DNA of 64,000 nucleotides from Taeniopygia guttata (GCF_048771995.1 NC_133026.1:55181001-55245000), one strand, 5' to 3'; shown: positions 1 through 13,600, counted from the stretch's first letter. The notes: generated by a model from the letters alone, not told the origin. Numbers and translations: made by a program.

Positions 1-2493
1 AACATTCTATTAAGACTCCATTATGTTTTGCTCTTTGTAAAACTTAAAAGGGAAATAAAAAGTGGGCAAGGTCTAATGCCTCTTTTGATGTGGGTAGTTA
101 ACATAAGAAGTCAATTAAGTGTTTTTAGAAGGTCATATTTTACTACTGCCACTAAAACCTATTATTTATGTTAAAGCTCTTGTTATGGAGATCCTCAGAG
201 AGATAATTTTGGCCACAAAAAATAAAGATATTTAAGTTTCTCTAACACCTTTAATCCTTTAATTTTATTCACGACAATTAAACTTGCAGCCTCTTTAAGT
301 CTCATTGTTGAAGGATCATATTATTGATTTCTCTTTACTTTCTGTTCAGTGAGAAAGTCTTTGTAACTTGATTTATTGATAAGATTTCCATGATTCCCAG
401 GCTTGAAAGTAACTAGCAATTAATTGTCTCCCCTTAGTGTCTCTCTAGAGGTGACACTAGAGTGGCAGGTTTTAGTCATTGACCTTCTCAAGATTTGGAG
501 GTTAAGATTTTACAATTTAGATTAACCTTGCTCAAAAGACATGAATCTTCAAAGGTATAATCAATGTGGTCCTGAGATGTACTGCAGTTTTTCTTCATAT
601 TTTATTCTGATTTCAGTTGCAAAGACAGTTTCTGATTGCTCTAGTATCATGCGTAAATAATTGCTAAAGCTCCAGTAATGCAGGAACAGGAACACTACAG
701 ACTACTGGGAAAATAAAGCCTTAAACTCATCCTGGCATTATTAGGAGAACTTTGTGGAGGAGTGGAGAGAATAACTGAAAGCACGAAGATATAAAAATAA
801 AATTCCTTCTGTCTTCATTGTCTGAACAACTTGATTAACTAGTAGGTTTTGTTTTGCATCTTGTGATGTATATCTTTAATTGGTGGTTACAGATTAGTAT
901 GGCAATGGTATCTTCCATATAAACTGCATTATTCTTTTCAATATTGCTGCATACAGAGCAACAGTTCCCTGCAAAAAAGTAGCAGAAGCGTCTGATAGAA
1001 TAGCATAGTCAGGAGAATCATATTTAAATGCCACCAATATCCTTGGTGAATATCCATTGGTTGTTCAAACAAACCTCTATCAAAATACCAAGCTATTTGT
1101 ATTATATCAAAGAACTGGCAACCATTTGACTAGCTGATATTCACAAGCAAGTTCTCTTGGAAACTGAGTAATTTTCTTGCTCTGAGTGTGAGGAATTTGA
1201 TGAGGCTTGGAGTTTGGGGTTTAACACATTTTGGTATTGCACCTTGCATATGCTTAATTACTGTTTATATGAATTGTACAATGAAAACAAAATTTGTATA
1301 ATGATGAATTATATTAGCAAAGAAATAACTTGGAAAATTAAGGTAATTTCTCATAATACTTTTTGTCCTTACATTTTTGAGAGAACGCTACCCTCATCAT
1401 TTGGAGAAGGTTCAATAATGCTGACTTTTCCTGCCAAGATTTTTAAAATCAGTTTGTAAATATTAATATCCTTTTAAGTTAAATTGGAGGAAGAAATTTT
1501 AAATGTATAAAAGATATCCACATCTGTTTCAGACTCTTCAGAAACTCTAAGAAATAGGGCAGAAAGGTGTGTTCCTATGGTAGCAATGTAGAGCCTCAGC
1601 TGCCACTTGAGATGGGCACACAAATCATGACTTGACCTCTACAAATCAGATGCATGCCTTCCTTTTTGTAACCATGATTGTAATTTTGTAGTTAACATCA
1701 TGCTTAACCTCTGGTGTATCCTGTCACTTATTTTGCTGGGAAGGTGGAATGTAAATTTTGAAGTATGAATCAGCACAATGGAAAGTTGCTCAAAGTGTTG
1801 TATTTTTATTCTGAATTGCATTCTAAGAGTTTTACAGACCTTGGGGAATGCAAGTAAAAATCATTTCCACAAAAATTGAACATGTATTTTCTAGGAACCT
1901 GTAGATAAACATTATGAGTTTTTGAGAACTTATTAGACGGGCACAGCATTTTCATTTTTGAGCTTTATCATCCAGCTGAAGCACTTTGAATTAGTTTTAC
2001 AGATTTGTATAACAGAGGAAAGTAAATTACAGCCTTGAATTTATTACCATTTTGAAACTGATACATTGACAGACAAATTAGGAGCCCACCAAATTAGTAA
2101 CTTTATTGCAAAGCCAAAAATGCTCAGCAAATATATGTGTCTAAATTTATTCCATTGGTTTCCATTGCTTTTTACATTATATTGTACAAGTTATGAATAT
2201 TGAAAAATAGATATTAACTAAATGCTGCTAAAATGTACATTGTTGTGGAGAAACTACTCAGTTTTCTGTAAGAAGCAGAATATACTTTTAATATTTTGGT
2301 AAGTATATGCTGCAGAACTGATAAACTGATAAACAGAATCTTAGGATATGCTTACCTGGTACGTTGATGCTAAACTTATCTTCAGACAAGCTGTTGCATC
2401 TGCTCAAAACAGAGCATTGCAGTTCTGCACATATCTACAACTTTGGGCTCCAGAGCCAAATCCTAGTATTGCCCCTTTATTTCAATGGACCTC
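1..2493. other. Intergenic, no gene recognised
   Basis: AT-rich single-copy-looking DNA. The short open frames here have no recognisable domain, splice context or codon bias. No repeat family was recognised. Confidence 0.6.
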
Positions 2494-3610
2494 TGTACTA
2501 GGTTTGTGTGGTCAGTTTTGAGTAGCAGAGGGGCCACAGGGGTGGCTCTGTGAGAAGGTGCTGGAAACTTCCCTCGTCTGACATGGCCAATGCCAGGCTG
2601 CTCCAGGATGGACCCACCACTGGGCAAGGCCAAGCCCATTAGAAGTAATGGCGGCGATGCTGGGATGGCATATTTTATAATAGGACAAAAACTGGGCAAC
2701 CGACGCCAGAGGAGTGAAAATATGTGGGATAAACAATTCTGCGGACATCGAGGACAGTGGGGGAGGATGGGCAAGAGCTGCCCCAGGCAGCAGAGTCAAG
2801 ATTCTTCTGCAGCCTGTGGTACAAACTGTGGTGAGGCATCTGTGCCCCTGCAGCTCATGGAGGTCCACGGAGGAGCAGAGATCCACCTGCAGCCTGTGGA
2901 AGATCCCAAGCTAGAACAGGTGGATACTCAAAGAAAAGTATGACCATATATGAAGATGCTCTAGAGCAGGCTCCTGGCAGGATCTATGGACTCACGGAGA
3001 GACGAGCCCATGCTGAGGCAGGTTTTTAAGCAGCACTTGTGACCCATGTGAGGTTCATGCAAGAGCAGACTGTACCTGAAGGACTGCATCCTTGGAAGGA
3101 ACCAACACTGCTGTAGCTTGTGGAGAGCTATAGCCCCCAGGAAGGAGTCACATGGGACAAGTTCATGGAATACTCTCTCCCATGGAAGGTACCCCAAGCT
3201 GGAACAGGGGAAGAGTTCTCTCCCTTTAAGCAAGAAAGAGTGGCAGAGGCAATGTATGATGACCTGACAAATCCCCAGTCCCAAAACCTGTTGTCCCTCT
3301 GTGAGAGAAGATAGAGAATCAGGGAATATAGTTAAATCTGGGAAGAAAGGAGGTATGGGGAGAAGATATTTTAAGATTTTGATTTTATTTTGTATTATCC
3401 TACTCTGATTTCATTGTCAATAAATTTCATTAATTTCCCCAGATAAGTCTGTTTTACCTATGGCGGTAATTGGTGAGTGATCTTTCCCTGTCCTTATCTC
3501 AACCAGTAGGTCTTTTGTTATACTTCTTCTCTCCTGTCAGGCTGACGAGGAGACTGATAAAATACTTTCAGTGGATCTCTTGTGTCAAGCTAGGATCAAC
3601 AACCATCACA
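2494..3610 (+). mobile_element. Endogenous retrovirus LTR, family A, copy 1
   Basis: A ~1.1 kb solo LTR-like unit in plus orientation. It starts TGTACTAGG at 2494 and ends ...CATCACA at 3610, so it has the retroviral TG...CA form. It has a TATA-like stretch near 2671 and AATAAA at 3419-3424, followed by the hallmark CTGTCCTTATCTCAACC downstream. Base composition is much higher in G+C (2500-3330) than the flanks. The same family occurs inverted at 19259-20275: the ATCCACCTGCAGCC block at 2880-2895 recurs there as its reverse complement. It resembles a high-copy avian LTR from recall. No internal gag/pol sequence and no clear target duplication were seen. Open frames inside it are incidental. 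Confidence 0.75.
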
Positions 3611-6329
3611 AAACTGAAAATTGTATGCCACTACTGCTTTTATTCCCGAAAGATTATCAATTAAACTTTGAATTTGTACATATATGGAAGTAATCCTCTC
3701 AATAGGATAAAAAACCTCCATCTGTATCAACAACACTAAACTTCCTTCATCAACAGAATCCTCAGTTAAAGGGTGGAAACAAGTTTGGTTTGATAACCAG
3801 CTTGTTCTCACTTGCTTTTGAAGACTCAGGCTCCTAATTAGCAGTGCACAGCTTGCTTCTATGTGCAACGACAGAAAAACAAGGGCCTCCTCATCCACTA
3901 ATGACAATCTGTATTTTCTATTTCTTCCTTCTTGCAGGTATTTACATTTTATTTCATGTTACTGAGCATGAAAGATTAATTCCTTTCAAGATTTTTCTAA
4001 ATGTTATTTTCCATTCTAATTCATTATCTTGCCTAGGAAATCAAAACAAAAAACCATTTGTACTCAGTAATTTCTCAGAATGAGAAAATGGTGCCTTCTT
4101 TGAATTCAGGGAGATATTCTATTTAAGTTTGATAACTCAAGGGTGGTTCTAGTTTAAATGCAGGATGAATAATATGAAATAGTTCTTTGTAAGTGGAAAA
4201 GTTCCATGAAGTTTAAAACTAACAGAACCCAGACTAATGGTATATTAGAGTGCCAGATGCTGCTGTGGAATGAAAGATATAACTGCAGAGCTACTCCATC
4301 TATTTAAACAGATAAATTCCAGATTTACTGGCAGTACTGTCAGCTGACCTTGGGGTCCTTCATTAATATGTGTCCTTGGAAACAAGACCTTCTAAAGTAC
4401 TCTGATATGAGATTTTTGGCTCAACATGTATCTTGCATGCTTGGGGAGCCTATAATAACATTGCAAAACCCAGCATCTCCACCTTTAAATTCTATGGTCC
4501 TTGTATTTTTGGTGAAATTCACTTTGCAGTTTTCTGGCAACAATGAAAAGTAAGATATCACAGCTGAGGAATAACTGAAAAGAACCGGACTCTTTATTAA
4601 AATAACATTTATAATATTAATAAATGTATTTAATTTTTAAATTGTAAACATTTTTAATATTTGTCTTTAAATAGTGGAATGAGCATTAACTACTTGAAAA
4701 CTTTTCTACTCATATCTCTTGACATGTCCTAGAAAGCCCTTAGAGAGTCACAAGTCTTGCTTGTGATCCACAGTTCATCCATCATAATTTAAAGAATGCT
4801 GCTTTTTGTTAAAATATGTATTTTATTAAATTATCACTGTTAAAACTGAAATTTCTAAAACTTGTTTTCCTTTCACACTTTAATCTGCAGTCTGCAGAAC
4901 CATATTTGTACAAACATACCAGCTAGAATCAGAGTTCTCAGAGCAAAATAACCAAGAAGTATTCAGATATACTTCTTACCAGTTGTCTATGTAGACCAAA
5001 GGAGGGGTGAAAGTGATCATAAGCCCTGAAACAAATGAGGGTATATGGATGAGAGAAGTGTGAATTTAGTGCTGTGATTAAAAGCATTCAAACATTCTTG
5101 CTGTATTAGCCATGAGAAAACAATGTGAAAAGTGGCTTAGTGGAACACTTGGAAAGCTCAGTTGTTAATGTAAGGGTCTCCAACATTAGCACCTTCTTTA
5201 AAAATATCAAAACCTGTAGCCTTTGCATCAGTTTAACCCTTAGTACCCCTTCACTGCACAAGATAAGCCCATTCTCTTGCCTTGAAAAGACTACCTAATT
5301 GCATTGAAGTACTTATCTTTCATAATAAGTGATTGAAAAATTTCCTTCCATAATTTCTTCCTTCTGTGCCTTACAAAAAAATGGCTGAGTTTGTAATGGC
5401 TTTTCTTAGTGCCAGAAGAGTTTCTTCTTGATCTTGTTTCTGTGTTCATCAGAGAATGGAAGATATTCATGAGACTTAGGTTACCTGTCAGCATATTATC
5501 CTCTTCCTGCCTCTTTTCTTTTTTATTTTTTTCTCATGGAAGTTTGCCAAAGATGTGCAGTATTGTTTCCACTTATTCTTGTGCTTTCAGCAGACAAGAA
5601 TGCAAATTTAAATAAAGGAAAGCACAGAGTAAGTGGGAAATTACATATAATACCTGGATGAGAAAACAACGAGTGCCTTTATACCATGACATAAAAATTA
5701 CGTGAGAGAACATCAGCTATAGTGTTCAGACAGACTAGCTTAGACACTTAAAATTGTCACACTTGTTTAAAGATAACAATTACACAGCTGTTTACAGACT
5801 ATAACTTGTGTAGCATCCTCTTATGATTATATTGTTCTATTCTTCCATAGAATCTCCACCAATGATAAAAGATAGTACAATAAAATAGAGGTCTATTTAA
5901 TGGAAGAAACAAAGGGATGGAAGAGGAAAAAAATCATATTTTGTAGAGCCTTAGACAAAGGAGGTTTCCCAAGATGGATTTGTATGTACAGAATTTCAGT
6001 GATGGCTAGATCTTGTTCTGACATACAGGAAAATACAGCATTTTTATGAGTAAAATTAGAGGTGCAAGGTTTCCCACCCTGTCTCTCCCAATTTTCTGTG
6101 CATTTTAACATATAGTGCAAGGAAATACTGTAAAATATCTTTATATGTTCAGTCACAATTTGCTCATAGTGAAGCTAGATCCTTTCAAATGGAGCATTTT
6201 TTGCAACAACCCTGTTATTGATACTCATTGATGGTATAAACATTAAATTGAGAGTAGAATAAAGTCATGTAGAGTTTGTTAGTCATATTGGGTCTGGGAA
6301 GGCAGTAAGAAAACAGGACATACAAAGCT
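3611..6329. other. Intergenic, no gene recognised
   Basis: AT-rich sequence with no recognisable coding exon, RNA gene or repeat family. The short frames at 4350, 5409 and 5893 show no homology I can name. Confidence 0.55.
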
Positions 6330-6640
6330 GCCAAGCTGTCAAGAGAATGGAGTCAGGCTCTTGGTGGTGCCAAGCAATAAGACATGAGGCAATGGGCAGA
6401 AACTCATGCGCAGGAATTTCCTGCTGGTTATGAGGAAGAACTTCTATACTGTGTGTATGAACAAGCGCTGGATCAGATTGTCCAGAGAGTTTGTGGAGTC
6501 TTCTTCACTGGACTTAGTTAAGAACCATCTAGACAAAATCCTGTGCCAAGTGCTCTAGGATGACCCTGGTGGAGCAGGGAGATTGGACCAGATAACCCAC
6601 TGTGGTCCCATCCAAACTGGCCCATTCCGTGATTCTGACA
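6330..6640 (+). mobile_element. CR1 LINE 3' fragment
   Basis: Degenerate 3' end of a CR1 retroposon in plus orientation. It shows the ORF2 tail/3'UTR landmarks of avian CR1: the GGATGACCCTGGTGGAGCAGG-like stretch, GGACCAGATAACC, and the terminal CCATTCCGTGATTCTG repeat at about 6620-6638. It is 5'-truncated, as is usual for CR1. Confidence 0.85.
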
Positions 6641-6689
6641 CTGTGACAGCTGGGAATCAGAAATAGGTCAAAGTCTCAGGTAACACTAG

Positions 6690-6862
6690 ACCACGTTTCC
6701 CAGAATTTTAATGGCATCCCTGTCTCTGAAGATACTGAAAACTGCTTGGACAAAAATTTGGAAAACCTACTGTAGCTGACCCTGCCTGAGCAGCATGATT
6801 TGACTAGGTTACCTCAAGAAGTCCTTTTCACCCTAAATGGTTCTGCAATTTTGTGTAAATAA
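6690..6862 (+). mobile_element. CR1 LINE 3' fragment, second adjacent copy
   Basis: A second CR1 3' end directly downstream of, and in the same orientation as, the preceding one. Landmarks are the TAGCTGACCCTGCCTGAGCAG-like block, GACTAGGTTACCTC, and a degraded terminus AAATGGTTCTGCAATTTTG. It is more diverged than its neighbour. Confidence 0.75.
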
Positions 6863-9800
6863 ATACCAACATATATTAATTTTTAAAATAAATTTGTTAT
6901 ATCAAGTATAGCATTGATTTGTACTGTCAGAACTGTAAGCAATCCTTAAAAAAAAAAAATCCCTGCCAGGAACAATTGAGACAAAGTTGTTAAATTATAT
7001 GACACAACTATGTGCCATACATTCTAAAAATGGTTTTCCCTTTCTAATAGTGTGCTACTAGTTTTTTGTTATTAGGAATTTGAAACCATTCATTTTGTTC
7101 CATTACAACATTTGTAATCTTTCATTATAATTATATATAGTCTACTTCAGTGTGTTCTGTGGAACAAAACCTTTCTGTGGTGTAAAGAAACAATCTGTGT
7201 CCACAGTTACAAATGATTGATCAGACTGATGTTTCCAATTATCATTTTTGATTACATATTTTCCCTGCAGAATCTTACTGATTTTTTTATCTTGACATTT
7301 GCATACTCTGCCTTTGGAAAGGCACTTTTTTTTTTCCTCTTCCCCACACAGATGTTCTTACTAGGACAAATAAAGGGCAATGGATACTGGGAGAGATTAG
7401 GTTATTTTTATTGCTCACTGCCTTCTGAGTCCTCTACTACAGAAAACAAGCTGAATCACAAATACAGTGTGCACTGCAGAATGAGATTACACTTTTGGGT
7501 TTTCATACTGTACTTTGAATATGGTAAGGGTTTATTCATATTATAAATACATTTTTATTAAGATAAATCTCACAAAGTTGGTCTCTAATTGCACAAGCTG
7601 AATACTCCTAAGAGAAACTTCCTCTAAAGAGTTTGCACTTGTTTCTGAGAAAATACAAACTGTGTTTTTGTCAGAAAGTGAATTCCAGGTGCAGTTCTAT
7701 AAAGTTAATTTGGGGAAAATTCATTTCAGAACAACAAATTTCATATGCCTGGTGGATGACCAGTTTATGTTTACATCATGACTGACAAGAGAAAGATGGG
7801 AAATTAATTTCTGGCAGGAACTAAATGCAGCTTGAAAACATTATCAGAGCATCTTTTAATTATTAGAGTGAGGAGGATGTGTAGAAGTGAATTCCTTGCC
7901 TAACAAATGCTCTATGGTGCCAGAAAATTGTCCTGTTGGCAGAACTAAGTTTGAGTATTTATTATGTGAGATAGTATGATTTAAACTTTCATTTTGTGTG
8001 AGAAAACAAAGTTAAAGGCTCATAGTTGTGATTTTAAATATTCAAGGGGTTTTTGTTTTGTTTCTTTTTCAATACAAATATATTCAATACAAATACATTG
8101 CATGAGAAAAGAAGGGAGAGACTGTGTAGTCAATTTTGATGTTAAACAAGTCTACAGGTGTAAGGTAACATTGAAGTTGTATACTTACTGCAAATAGCAT
8201 GATGTTTTTATTGTGATAGGATAATTTGGCTTTGCATAGTTAAGAGAGAAAAGATCATAGTGTTTTTCACCCCATTAATAGTCCCCATTACTTTTATTTT
8301 TCTTTCTGTTCTGAAGAGCTGTTTTCATGTGGAGTGCAACTACTGTTTTCATGAACATTGTACTTTTAATAACAGCAATTTAGACAGATCCATACTTCTT
8401 GCTGTGCACAAATGGCTCTGCAGCCTCACTTCAGGACAGCGTATACTGTGGGCTGCGTGGAATCACATCATCCTTTATGGAGCAGAAAAGGCTTTATGGC
8501 TGCAAGCATCTACTACACTGTAGGGATTTGTTTAGTGCCTCACCAGAATCATTAGTCAATTCACAGAAAAGAGGAAGAGCCTGGGCCCAGCATCCTGCTG
8601 ATACATATTTTTGGAATTACTGGGCAAACGGAGAAAATATTATTTGTGCAATTGTGTTATTTATTGAAACTAAGGCTGGAAGAGACTTTTTCAGGCCAGC
8701 TTTGTGGATAAGCACAATTTATCCTAAAGAAGGGGGTTTTGATCCCCTGAAGAAAGAAAAAATTATTCTGAGCAGAGAATTTTTTCAAGTGAAGGTCAAT
8801 ATTAAAGTGTGTTCTAAGATCCTAAGTAGCCATGTATTTCACCCACATGTTTGGAAGGGCTAAGATAAGGATACTATCCATTTAAATCAGAGGTTCAAAT
8901 CCTGACACAATGGGAGAGGCAGAAACTAGATTTCTCAACTATCAATATAAAAGTGAGAAAGTGAGAAATAAACTGAAGAGAAAAATACAGATATATTTAA
9001 AACATTTTAATAGAGAATTAGTAAATCCTTTGGTGTATCCCTGTGGTTTGTTTTTGGAGATGCATTATATTATTAACAAAAGCATTCACTTTTAAAACTC
9101 ATTACAACCATTCTTAAGATCAAGATTGTATTATTATTTTTCAAAACAGAGTGTCTAGAAATGCATGGGTGATTTTAATGCCTGATCACCTACTCCGATT
9201 GCTTTCATACTGTGGAAGAATAAAAGTAAATGTGTAAATTCCCTAGTTCTTCTGAAAAAAATGTTGTCTTCTATTTTCACCGGATGTAACAACCCATGCA
9301 CCGTGTTACAGGACAATGCTAAAGTCTCTTTACTCAGGAATGGAAATGTAAATAGCACTTGATGATAGTGTGCAGTATTGGATAACTTGGTGACAATTTT
9401 AAACATAGAAGAAGTGGTGAAGTATATTTGGCAAAATTCACTCAGAGGACTTACTGATTTTTTCACTCACAATATTCTTTAACTACTCTCTGGCTGAGTT
9501 TCTAATGATTTAATAAGTAGATTGATTTAAATCTTTTGCCTCCTGAAGTAGGCCAGTCCTTATCAGGTGTGCTTCTTGAAAAGTCAATGAAATTAGAAAA
9601 ACTTATAGCAAAACAAAACAAGCTCTTTTGTTTCTTCTTTCATTTAGAAATGAAATTTGCAATGAACTTATAAATGTTCTGACAAGAAACTCTTTTCTTA
9701 GCTGAGAAATATTTATAAAAAATACTCATCAGGAGATGAGCTCTCACTGCAATATGCAGTAATAAGGATGAGGAAACATAACTGAAGATATATTTGCTTA

Positions 9801-11374
9801 AGCTCAGTAGACAAACAATAGACAAATCATTGTATGCCCAGAAGGCTTGAGATGGAGAGCACTTGGAGAAAAAAAATCCCAAAAAATCCCGCAACTTATA
9901 GTGATTCAAAGCAGCTGAATGCAAAATCAACTGGACATCTTGTGGAAAAAAAAGTCTCTTTTATTTTGCTCTCTCTATTGTTCGGCATGACCTAGACCTG
10001 CTTATTGTATTCTTTATTGTTTCTTGTGCAGGCAGATGTAGCAGTTACCTCCACATTTGTCTGCTTTCAGTTTGAAAGGACCACTGGTTTGTGGGGAATC
10101 ACTGGTGCTGCTTTTCCTTGCTTTTTCTTGCTTCCTAGAAGGGCCAAGTGGATGGGAAGTGCAAAGCACAAGAAGGGGGTTTACTCTTTCTAACTTCCTG
10201 GATACGACTTATGTAACACTTCAGAAGATAACCCTACAAACACAACCCTGAAAATATTGATGAATATTTTACGAGACAAAATGCTAGAACACTTCTTGCT
10301 GGGATATGATTTCTACATTACCTTTTATCTTACGCTTTAACACAAACACCACAAAATGACCTTGCTGTCACGGCCAATTATGTGAACAGGGGTCAGCATT
10401 CACCACAGGCCAGAGTACAAAACTGTAGCTATAGTACAAATACATCAGGAACTTTATAAAATACAATTTTTGGTTACTTAATAAAAAGGATCCTACATAA
10501 TAATTAACAGTCCTTCAGTTCTCAGTAAACATTTTAGTTCAGTTATGAGAGTTTAAACATTTCTAAGCCACTTTTTGATATTGATTTACGCACTTTACAG
10601 AAAAGCTTTAATGGTGCAACGTTTGCTAAAGATTCCTGTACTTAGAGCACATAAATTGCTCTGCAGTCAAATGTGACTTGGGAAAAAAGGGTTGAAAGTG
10701 GGTGGAAAAAGCCAGAAAGTCATAGACTGGCTGAGTTTGAGACAGAAAAAATATATATAGTATAATTTCACAAATTAATGCTCGTTTAAAATTTTGTTTT
10801 TCAACTATTTTATGGATAAGCTATCCCTTTTCTATTTATCTTTTTTTCCTCCACAATACTTTGTCTTTTGTACTTTGCTTTCTTATATAGATATTGCATA
10901 CAGATATTCTTCTTCATTCTATTTCTAGCTGCAGATTTAATGCACTGATACAACAGCTGTTCAGAAAGCTGCCTTTAACAGGATGGTGGAGGAAGGGTGA
11001 GATGCTCTGACTGCATACCTGTGCATGCAGTCATGCATTTGTTGGAACTTTAATGGGAATAATTATGGAGTACTATACCAGTACTCAGCCTAAAAGAACA
11101 AAAATAAAATTTAAAAAACCCGAAGAATATGGAATTTATTTATTTTACTTGCCTTTACAGCCCAAGATTTGGGTTTGGGTTTGGGATAAAACTCACTCCT
11201 TGAGTTATGGACTGGATCACTGAGCAATCTGTGATAAGGACAGGGAGAAGAATGATGGGAAGAAGTAAGAGATCAGAGTGTGTTTCTGTATGTGTGTGAA
11301 ACCCCAAAATGCTTCAATTTGATGTTTCAACTTCCTGTTTCAAAATGAAGTTTCACCCCCAAATCTGGTTACAT

Positions 11375-11441
11375 TAAAAACAAACAAACAAAACCCAATA
11401 ACCGAAAGAAACAACACCCCCCCCCAAAAAAAAAAAAAAAG
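11375..11441. repeat. Low-complexity A/C-rich tract
   Basis: Short (CAAA)n run followed by a nine-C tract and then a long oligo-A run, typical of slippage-prone simple sequence. Confidence 0.8.
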
Positions 11442-11763
11442 GGCCAACAAGAAGAACACAAAACTTTATTTCTTTAGCTCCAATAGACAATGTTTACTCA
11501 GCGTTTGACTGAGAATTTGACTGAGGGGATAAGATGAACATAAGTAAGAAATTATTTTCTTTTCTGGGCTTTAAATACTAATGTTTTTTCATTTCTTTTG
11601 GTGCACCAGACATATCAACACAATCAGTTATTTGCACAGCTTTACCTTCCAAAATAATTTTGTAATCTTAACACTAGAAAGTCTTCCTTAATAGCAGTGT
11701 AGTTAAGTAAATTGTGTAATTAACTGTAGATATGAAATAATGTAGCTACCTTGCTTAGTTTTG

Positions 11764-11792
11764 AAGGAATTAAAAGTTTCTTTTAATTCCTT
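11764..11792. repeat. Perfect 13-bp inverted repeat with 3-nt loop
   Basis: The arm AAGGAATTAAAAG at 11764-11776 and its exact complement at 11780-11792 are separated by TTT. As RNA or extruded DNA it would form a perfect 13-bp hairpin. No gene is nearby, so function is unknown. Confidence 0.85.
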
Positions 11793-12796
11793 TCTGATGA
11801 AGCTGTCTTAAGTACTGTGACCTTCAAATGAGATGCAGAGCACATGAGGGGCAAAGGTCCTGGGTTTTTGTCAGAAGCAGCATTTTATTACATTATTCTT
11901 AACAGGAACGTAAAACATAAAATTTGTTTGGGTAGCAATGATAAAATAAAAAGTTGTCATCTGGAATTTAACTTGCATGTTGTTTATATAATAAAGGCAC
12001 AGACTGGCTAGGCTATGATGTACTGCACAAAGCTAGCCAGATAGTTGTATGTATCATTGTTCTGGCAACAAAGTGATATTTCAGAATGAGAGTGTGCCAT
12101 AAACTCTTTTCTGCAAAATAATCCATAATACAATATTAGAGGTTATTTTGTTTGTAATGTCAGAACAGTAAAACTACTGTTCATAGCAAGTTGTGTCACA
12201 TAAATGAAATACTCAGCTTGAAGTCTGAGGCATGGGGGAAAGACTTGCTTGGTTTCAGGCTGTCATTGCTGTAATTGTTGAAACGATAAATTGTTATGAA
12301 ACGATATAAATTTATATGGACACAAAATCTTGGAATTTCAGTTGGCAGTTTTATCCACCTGAGAAATGGTATTGAAAATTGTTGCCTTAAGACAATTTCT
12401 GCATAGAGTCACCTCATCATGCTAACTCTCACTGCTTTAATATTTTTTGGATGGGAATTAAAAAAAAATTAATTTTCACAGAGGGTATCTAGAAAACAGC
12501 TTATAGAGAACCAATGTGTCTCCATTGTCCACTTGTTGCATCATTGCTTGGAGTCCAGCCTGGTGCTGAATTAGCAGTAGTAAAGAGTAAGTGGCTCTGT
12601 TTTCCCCAATTCATTTGTCTTCAGATCTGTCCATGTATCCGGAGGTGGCCTGCCTTCTGTCTCATCCCCATACATGACCTCTCAAGCTATTAGAATAATG
12701 CTCCAAAGTGACTGAGGCAGTGATCTTGCCTTTCCCTTTCTCCTGTACTTGCTGTTGTGTTCCAGGAGAATATGAAAAATCAGGTTTCTTGCTTGT

Positions 12797-12846
12797 ACTT
12801 TTCTAGTTTTAAATACACTTTTCCAGTTTTAAATACACTTTTCCAG
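12797..12846. repeat. Short tandem repeat, 20-bp unit, 2.5 copies
   Basis: The unit ACTTTTCCAGTTTTAAATAC occurs twice in tandem (the first copy has one C to T difference) and is followed by half a unit, ACTTTTCCAG. Confidence 0.85.
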
Positions 12847-13027
12847 ACATCATCTGTCTTCGCAACAAAATGATGACAGAAGCCTTAAGTTACTAAATGC
12901 CTCACTGAAGTATTGTAAAATTTGAGGAGTTTTTTGGTGGCTTTTAATAGCAATAAAACAGAAACTGTTATCAATTGTCACAAAGTGATTCATGAATGCT
13001 GTATTTAAGGAGAACATTTCCCTTAAA

Positions 13028-13600
13028 TGGAGGCAGATCTTTGCCAGGATAGAGTTTATTTTCTTCATATTATGTTTTGGATTTTTGCTGGAAATAGTGT
13101 GTTTCACGCCTGGCACAGGCATGTTTTTATTATTGCTGAGCAGCACTGAGGCCTTTCCCGCCCACCACAGCACCCCACCAGGAAGGAGGCTGGGAGTGCA
13201 CAAGAAGCTGAGAGGTGACACAGCGGGGACAGCTGATGTCATCTGACAAAAGGATATTTCAGGTCATACGGCATCCTTCTCAGCATGTAAACTTAGGGGA
13301 ATGAGGAAGGAAAGGGAGGCGTTTGAAGTGATGGTGTTTGTCTTCCCAAGTCACTGTTACACATGATGGGGCCGTGCCTTCCTGATGATGGCTGAACACC
13401 TGCCTTCCCATAGGAAACAGTGGATTAATTCCTTGTGTTTCTCTGTTTGTCTGTGCGGCTTTTGCTTTCCCTGTTAAAAGGCCTTTATCTCAACCCAGTA
13501 GTTTTCTCTCTTTTACCTTTTCAATTCTGTCTCCCATCCTACCAGGACAGAGTGAGCAAACAGCAGTGCGGGGATTAGTTTCCAACCGGGAGTGCTCAAG
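13028..13600 (+). mobile_element. Endogenous retrovirus LTR, family B, copy 1
   Basis: A plus-orientation LTR-like element. It shares successive landmarks in the same order with the copy at 26568-27080: GGATAGAG(T/A)TTATTTTC, TATTGCTGAGCAG, GTGCACAAGAAGCTGAGAGG, then ACAGCTGATG...AAAGGATATT. The 3' part has CCTTTATCTCAACCCAGTAG and GTGAGCAAACAGC before the degraded end. Both termini are eroded, so the limits are approximate. It matches my recollection of a common avian ERV LTR, probably class III (ERVL-like), but the class was not tested. No coding sequence is supported within it. Confidence 0.7.

Larger units (their letters stand above)
6863..13027. other. Intergenic, no gene recognised
   Basis: AT-rich DNA with no recognisable gene. 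The longest plus-strand open frame (8399-8863, 154 codons) has no domain or family signature I recognise and overlaps another open frame, so it is treated as chance. A duplication of TTCAATACAAATA is present at 8068-8097. The low-complexity tract, hairpin and tandem repeat in this stretch are listed separately. Confidence 0.5.

Noticed and set aside
2463..3314. Several open frames of 64-124 codons on both strands
   Set aside because: All fall within or at the edge of the LTR at 2494-3610; frames on both strands overlap and none has a domain.
11168..11186. Three TTTGGG units resembling a telomere-type repeat
   Set aside because: Only three units, and the unit is not the vertebrate TTAGGG; coincidental simple sequence.
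11214..11262. GATAAGGACAGGGAGA stretch resembling the 3' part of LTR family A
   Set aside because: The similarity covers only about 16 bp, with no neighbouring family blocks.
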